DNA of 8,668 nt from an uncultured Clostridia bacterium (GTDB lineage Bacteria; Bacillota; Clostridia; Oscillospirales; Ruminococcaceae): positions 1 to 8,668 of the forward strand of contig CANQOJ010000092.1 of the NCBI GenBank assembly GCA_947625455.1. Reading direction: 5' to 3'. The notes under the pieces are model-generated. The model was not told the DNA's origin and ran no database searches. It saw only the letters and a list, made by a program, of their open reading frames with translations. This document shows, piece by piece, positions 5,307 through 8,668 of the stretch. Numbering within the stretch: position 1 is the stretch's first letter; each line of letters begins with the position of its first letter. The translations under genes were made by a program, and so were the position numbers.

Positions 5307-6615
5307 GGTTATAGGCGCAGGACTCGCGGGGTGCGAAGCGGCAATGCAGCTTGCGCGGCGCGGGTTTTCGGTGGAAATGTACGAAATGAAGCCGAAGAAA
5401 TATTCCCCCGCGCATAAATACGAGGGATTTGCGGAACTTGTATGCTCAAACTCGCTGAAATCAAAAAATATCGACAGCGCGTGCGGGCTTTTAAAAGAGG
5501 AAATGCGAAGGCTTGGTTCAATAGTTGTTCCCGTTGCGGAAAAAACGTCAGTTCCCGCAGGCGGCGCGCTTGCCGTAAACCGAAAGGATTTTTCGGACGA
5601 AATAACGAAAGTTATCCGAAATCACCCGAATATCACGGTCATAAACGGCGAAGTGACGGAATTTCCCCAAAAGAACGCAATAATCTGCACAGGTCCGCTT
5701 ACGAGCAATATTCTTGCGGATAAGATACGCGAAAGATGCGGGCAATATCTAAGTTTTTACGACGCGTCTGCGCCGATAGTTACGGCTGACAGCATTGACA
5801 GGTCAATTGCTTTTGTTCAGTCAAGGTATGACAGGGGCGGCGATGATTATCTGAATTGCCCGTTTAATGAAGAAGAATACAATGCGTTTTATAATGCGCT
5901 GATAAACGCCGAAAGCGCACCGCTTCACGAGTTCGACAGACCTGAAGAAAGTGCGGGATTGAAGGTGTACGAGGGCTGTATGCCCGTGGAAGTTTTGGCA
6001 AAAAGAGGGTATGACAGCGTAAGATACGGCTGTATGAAGCCAGTAGGACTTACCGATCCGCGCACGGGAAAACGCCCGTATGCCGCTGTTCAGCTTAGAA
6101 AAGAGGACGCGCAGGGCACAATGTACAACCTTGTCGGATTTCAGACAAACCTTAAATTCGGCGAACAAAAGCGCGTTTTCTCGATGATACCGGGACTTGA
6201 AAACGCGGAGTTTGTGAGATACGGGGTAATGCACAGAAACACTTTTCTGTGCAGTCCTAAACTTCTGGACAGGCATTTCATGCTCAAAGGCTCGGAAAAC
6301 GTGTTTTTCGCGGGGCAGATGACGGGCGTTGAGGGATATATGGAAAGCGCGATGTCGGGAATTTGCGCGGGGAGGGCGCTTGCGGATATTCTTTCGGGAA
6401 AAGAACCGCTTGATTTTCCTCGAACGACAATGACGGGCGCGCTCTCATGGTATGTGGCAAATGCTTTTGACTATAATTTTCAGCCAATGGGCGCGAACAT
6501 GGGGCTTCTTCCTCCTCTTGAACAGACATTCAAGGGCAAACTCGGAAAGCAGGAAAAGTATCACACGCTTGCACAGAGGGCGCTCTCGGATTTGGACAAA
6601 CTTATCGGGATATAA
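5296..6615 (+). CDS. trmFO: Folate-dependent tRNA (uracil-54 C5) methyltransferase TrmFO
   Basis: FAD- and methylenetetrahydrofolate-dependent enzyme that makes ribothymidine at position 54 of the tRNA T-loop; it replaces SAM-dependent TrmA in most Firmicutes. At 439 residues it has full family length. The N-terminal dinucleotide-binding motif is VIGAGLAGCEAA at 5-16. LVCSNSLKS at 48-56 contains Cys50, matching the Cys53 region of B. subtilis TrmFO. YEGCMPVEVLAKRGYD at 225-240 contains Cys228, the counterpart of the second functional cysteine (Cys226). FFAGQMTGVEGYMESAMSG at 337-355 is the C-terminal FAD-contact segment. The motif usually read as FGPMKPVGL is YGCMKPVGL here. The ATG at 5296 lies inside the end of topA (11-nt overlap), with AAAGGA just upstream, implying translational coupling. 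The topA-trmFO order is shared with B. subtilis. Confidence 0.97.
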   Translation: MKVKVIGAGLAGCEAAMQLARRGFSVEMYEMKPKKYSPAHKYEGFAELVCSNSLKSKNIDSACGLLKEEMRRLGSIVVPVAEKTSVPAGGALAVNRKDFSDEITKVIRNHPNITVINGEVTEFPQKNAIICTGPLTSNILADKIRERCGQYLSFYDASAPIVTADSIDRSIAFVQSRYDRGGDDYLNCPFNEEEYNAFYNALINAESAPLHEFDRPEESAGLKVYEGCMPVEVLAKRGYDSVRYGCMKPVGLTDPRTGKRPYAAVQLRKEDAQGTMYNLVGFQTNLKFGEQKRVFSMIPGLENAEFVRYGVMHRNTFLCSPKLLDRHFMLKGSENVFFAGQMTGVEGYMESAMSGICAGRALADILSGKEPLDFPRTTMTGALSWYVANAFDYNFQPMGANMGLLPPLEQTFKGKLGKQEKYHTLAQRALSDLDKLIGI

Positions 6616-6626
6616 GGAGAAATTTG

Positions 6627-7646
6627 ATGAAAATAGTAATAGACGGCTTCGGCGGCGACAATGCGCCCGACGAGGTGCTTAAAGGCTCGGCGCTCGCGGT
6701 AAAGGAACTGGGGATTGAAGTTATAGTTACGGGCGATGTCAAAGTCCTTGAAGAAAGGACAAAGGCATTAGGACTTTCACAGCAGGGGATAACGTTTGCG
6801 CCCGCACAGGGTGTTATAACCACCGAGGACAATCCAAAGTCGATACTGAAAGAGAAGTCGGGTACGTCTATGGGCGTAGCGTTCAATATCCTTGCCGAGG
6901 GAAAAGCAGACGCGGCAATCTCGGCAGGAAGTACGGCGTCTATTGTTATAGGCGGTACAATGATTGAAAAGCGCATAAAGGGCGTCAAGAGAACAGCTCT
7001 GGTACCGCTTATGCCATGCCTTGGCGGGGTGAGATACTGCGTGCTGGACGGCGGGGCAAATTTAGACTGCCGACCTGAGATGTTATTGCAGTTTGCTATC
7101 ATGGGAAGCTGTTTTATGAAAGCCACAATGGGCATAGAAAATCCGCGAGTAGGACTATTGAACATAGGCACCGAGGACGAAAAGGGCAGAGAACTTGAAC
7201 ATGAAGCGAAAAAACTGCTCGAAAAAGCGCCGATAAACTTTGTGGGCTATGTAGAAGCAAGAGAAGTGCCGCTTGGGGCGGTAGACGTGCTGATAACTGA
7301 CGGATTTACGGGAAACGTGTTCTTAAAAGCCTGCGAGGGAATGGGCGCGCTTATGAAGAACGCGCTTAAGGACATATTCTACGCGAATTTAAAGACAAAG
7401 ATAGGCGCGCTTTGCGTAAAGAGCAAGCTTAATGATTTCATGGCGCAGATGGATTATAAAACGATAGGCGGTTCTCCGCTGTTGGGTACGGCAAAGCCTG
7501 TGTTCAAAGCGCACGGAGCGTCCGACGCCGCGGCATTTTTAGGCGCATTCCGCCAGGCAAAGCTCTTTGCGGAGAACAACGCAATAGAAGAAATGACAAA
7601 GGCGGTTGCAAGCCTTAAAATCGAGGAGGCATCTGAAAATGCCTGA
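6627..7646 (+). CDS. plsX: Phosphate acyltransferase PlsX
   Basis: Converts acyl-ACP to acyl-phosphate, which PlsY uses to acylate glycerol-3-phosphate, the first step of phospholipid synthesis in most Gram-positives; a peripheral membrane enzyme. From ATG at 6627 it is 339 residues, the usual size. Landmarks are MKIVIDGFGGDNAPDEVLKG at 1-20, ADAAISAGSTAS at 94-105, VLDGGANLDCRPE at 139-151, GLLNIGTEDEKG at 177-188, VLITDGFTGN at 221-230 and KPVFKAHGASD at 290-300. A TTG at 6624 is in frame, but ATG at 6627 is better placed 6 nt after AAGGAGA (6614-6620). The usual SAGNTGA/SAGSTGA loop reads SAGSTAS, a mild divergence. It follows trmFO by 11 nt and overlaps rnc by 8 nt; acpP and fab genes, often adjacent, are not present. 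Confidence 0.96.
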   Translation: MKIVIDGFGGDNAPDEVLKGSALAVKELGIEVIVTGDVKVLEERTKALGLSQQGITFAPAQGVITTEDNPKSILKEKSGTSMGVAFNILAEGKADAAISAGSTASIVIGGTMIEKRIKGVKRTALVPLMPCLGGVRYCVLDGGANLDCRPEMLLQFAIMGSCFMKATMGIENPRVGLLNIGTEDEKGRELEHEAKKLLEKAPINFVGYVEAREVPLGAVDVLITDGFTGNVFLKACEGMGALMKNALKDIFYANLKTKIGALCVKSKLNDFMAQMDYKTIGGSPLLGTAKPVFKAHGASDAAAFLGAFRQAKLFAENNAIEEMTKAVASLKIEEASENA

Positions 7647-8340
7647 AAGCGCGGTACTTGAGGGACTTGAAGAAAAAATAGGATATAGGTTCAAAAAGCG
7701 CGAATTGCTGAGGAGGGCTATGACGCACTCAAGCTATTCGGGCGGTAAAAATCACGGCAGCAACGAGCGCCTTGAATTTTTGGGCGACAGCGTGCTTCAG
7801 GTCACTGTTTCGCAGTATCTCTTTACGAATATGAAAAGCGTTCCGGAGGGCGGGCTTACAAAGCTTCGGGCGTCAATTGTCTGCGAAAATTCGCTGTATT
7901 CATTTGCCAAGAAGATTGAACTCGGAAAGTACATACTTCTCGGAAAAAGCGAGGAAGTCACGGGAGGACGCGACAGGCGTTCAATTCTGGCTGACGCGTT
8001 TGAAGCAATGCTTGCGGCGGTATATCTTGACGGCGGGCTGAATGCCGCTATGAAAGTGATAATGAAGTTCGTGCCGCCGATTGACGCATTGAAATCGGGA
8101 AAAGTAAAACTCGGAGATTATAAGACGATATTGCAGGAGATAATCCAGAAAAATCCCGAAGAAAAAATTTCATACGAGGTTGAGGAAACTCCCGCAAATA
8201 AGCAAAACAAAAAGCTGTTTTTTGCCAATGTTCAGCTTAACGGTCAGACCATAGGCAGCGGGAGCGGCTTTTCCAAGAAAGAAGCAGAGCAGGAAGCGGC
8301 AAAAGAGGCAATCTTGCTTATGGGATACGATATAGGATAA
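7639..8340 (+). CDS. rnc: Ribonuclease III
   Basis: Mg2+-dependent double-strand RNA endonuclease that processes rRNA precursors and structured mRNAs. From ATG at 7639 it is 233 residues. The catalytic domain (about 1-150) has the signature NERLEFLGDSVL at 42-53. The metal-binding set is complete: Glu43, Glu46, Asp50, Glu70, Asp119 and Glu122, each offset by 5 from the E. coli residues. The C-terminal double-strand RNA-binding domain spans about 159-229 and ends in GFSKKEAEQEAAKEAILLMG. An upstream in-frame TTG at 7606 exists, but GAGGAGG at 7623-7629, inside the end of plsX, is spaced 9 nt from the ATG, so 7639 is preferred. It overlaps plsX by 8 nt and is followed 3 nt later by the radical SAM gene. 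In many Firmicutes rnc is followed, directly or after this gene, by smc and ftsY. Confidence 0.97.
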   Translation: MPESAVLEGLEEKIGYRFKKRELLRRAMTHSSYSGGKNHGSNERLEFLGDSVLQVTVSQYLFTNMKSVPEGGLTKLRASIVCENSLYSFAKKIELGKYILLGKSEEVTGGRDRRSILADAFEAMLAAVYLDGGLNAAMKVIMKFVPPIDALKSGKVKLGDYKTILQEIIQKNPEEKISYEVEETPANKQNKKLFFANVQLNGQTIGSGSGFSKKEAEQEAAKEAILLMGYDIG

Positions 8341-8343
8341 CCC

Positions 8344-8668
8344 ATGAAGAAAACCAACATAAGCATTTTTATACCGCATATAGGCTGTCCGCATTTGTGC
8401 AGTTTCTGCGACCAGAAAAGCATATCGGGAGCTTCAGAAGCGCCGTCTGCACATGAGGTTTTGAATATATTAAGCGGGCAGGCGGAGCATCTTTTGTCAA
8501 AAAATATGACCGCTGAAATAGCGTTTTTCGGCGGGAGCTTTACGGCAATTGACAGAGGTTATATGGAAAGCCTGCTTAGCGCGGCTGATACGGCGGTTAG
8601 GAAATACAAGGTTTATACGGGTATACGCTGTTCAACAAGACCTGACTGTATAAATGAAGAAATCATAG
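8344..8668 (+). CDS. Elp3-like radical SAM protein, 3' end outside window
   Basis: The first 108 codons of a radical SAM protein. The [4Fe-4S] motif is CPHLCSFC at 15-22 (Cys15, Cys19, Cys22; the CxxxCxxC spacing). FFGGSFTAID at 61-70 is the GGE-type SAM-contact segment, and IRCSTRPDCINEE at 94-106 matches the STRPD segment seen in Elp3-like and HemN-like proteins. The start PHIGCPHLCSFCDQKSISG resembles bacterial proteins annotated as elongator-protein-3-like radical SAM, commonly found beside rnc in clostridia. ATG at 8344 is 3 nt after the rnc stop, with AGGA at 8334-8337 as a modest ribosome binding site. Whether it modifies tRNA, as archaeal and eukaryotic Elp3 do, is unproven. The C-terminal part that would separate acetyltransferase-bearing from lone radical SAM forms lies outside the window. 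Confidence 0.88.
   Translation, partial: MKKTNISIFIPHIGCPHLCSFCDQKSISGASEAPSAHEVLNILSGQAEHLLSKNMTAEIAFFGGSFTAIDRGYMESLLSAADTAVRKYKVYTGIRCSTRPDCINEEII

Noticed and set aside
6602..7171. 189-codon minus-strand open frame inside plsX
   Set aside because: It is antisense to well-conserved PlsX sequence, with no ribosome binding site or recognised family.
7606..7638. TTG upstream of rnc as the true start
   Set aside because: It lacks a ribosome binding site, while the ATG at 7639 has GAGGAGG at ideal spacing and gives a normal RNase III N-terminus.

Overview
This is an 8.7-kb stretch of bacterial core genome. It most likely comes from a clostridial Firmicute (Bacillota), perhaps a Ruminococcaceae/Oscillospiraceae relative; that placement rests on gene order and protein resemblance only. 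Supporting signs are strong GGAGG-type ribosome binding sites, consensus sigma-A promoters, an infC-rpmI-rplT operon with a long structured leader, and the block topA-trmFO-plsX-rnc-radical SAM. No tRNA, rRNA, insertion sequence, prophage or CRISPR array is visible.

Layout. (1) Positions 1-779, minus strand: 3'-truncated pyridoxamine/pyridoxal kinase gene, with its own extended -10 promoter at 816-844. (2) Positions 780-1207: divergent intergenic region. It holds the kinase promoter, a degenerate 7-bp tandem repeat (897-930), two copies of a 14-nt A/T motif, a perfect-consensus promoter for infC (992-1020) with a 7-bp inverted repeat in its spacer, and a structured 5' leader of about 180 nt that is probably an L20-type autoregulatory leader. 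(3) Positions 1208-2337: infC (apparently starting at AUC), rpmI and rplT, closed by a strong hairpin at 2348-2377. (4) Positions 2405-8668: a compact same-strand run of a SpoU/TrmH-family RNA methyltransferase, topA, trmFO, plsX, rnc and a 3'-truncated Elp3-like radical SAM gene, with gaps of 3-19 nt or overlaps of 8-11 nt.

How the genes work together. The first operon makes initiation factor IF3 and ribosomal proteins bL35 and bL20, and its leader and unusual start codon suggest two separate feedback loops (L20 on the leader RNA, IF3 on its own start codon). The second run mixes RNA modification and processing (TrmH-like, TrmFO, RNase III, Elp3-like), chromosome supercoiling (TopA) and phospholipid synthesis (PlsX). 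These genes share growth-linked expression rather than one pathway. plsX overlaps rnc directly, without the acpP or fab genes that often lie between them.

I see no convincing new multigene system. The points most worth a second look are regulatory: the AUC start of infC, the mutually exclusive pairings in its leader (one able to cover the Shine-Dalgarno sequence), the inverted repeat inside the infC promoter, and the heptamer tract between the divergent promoters.
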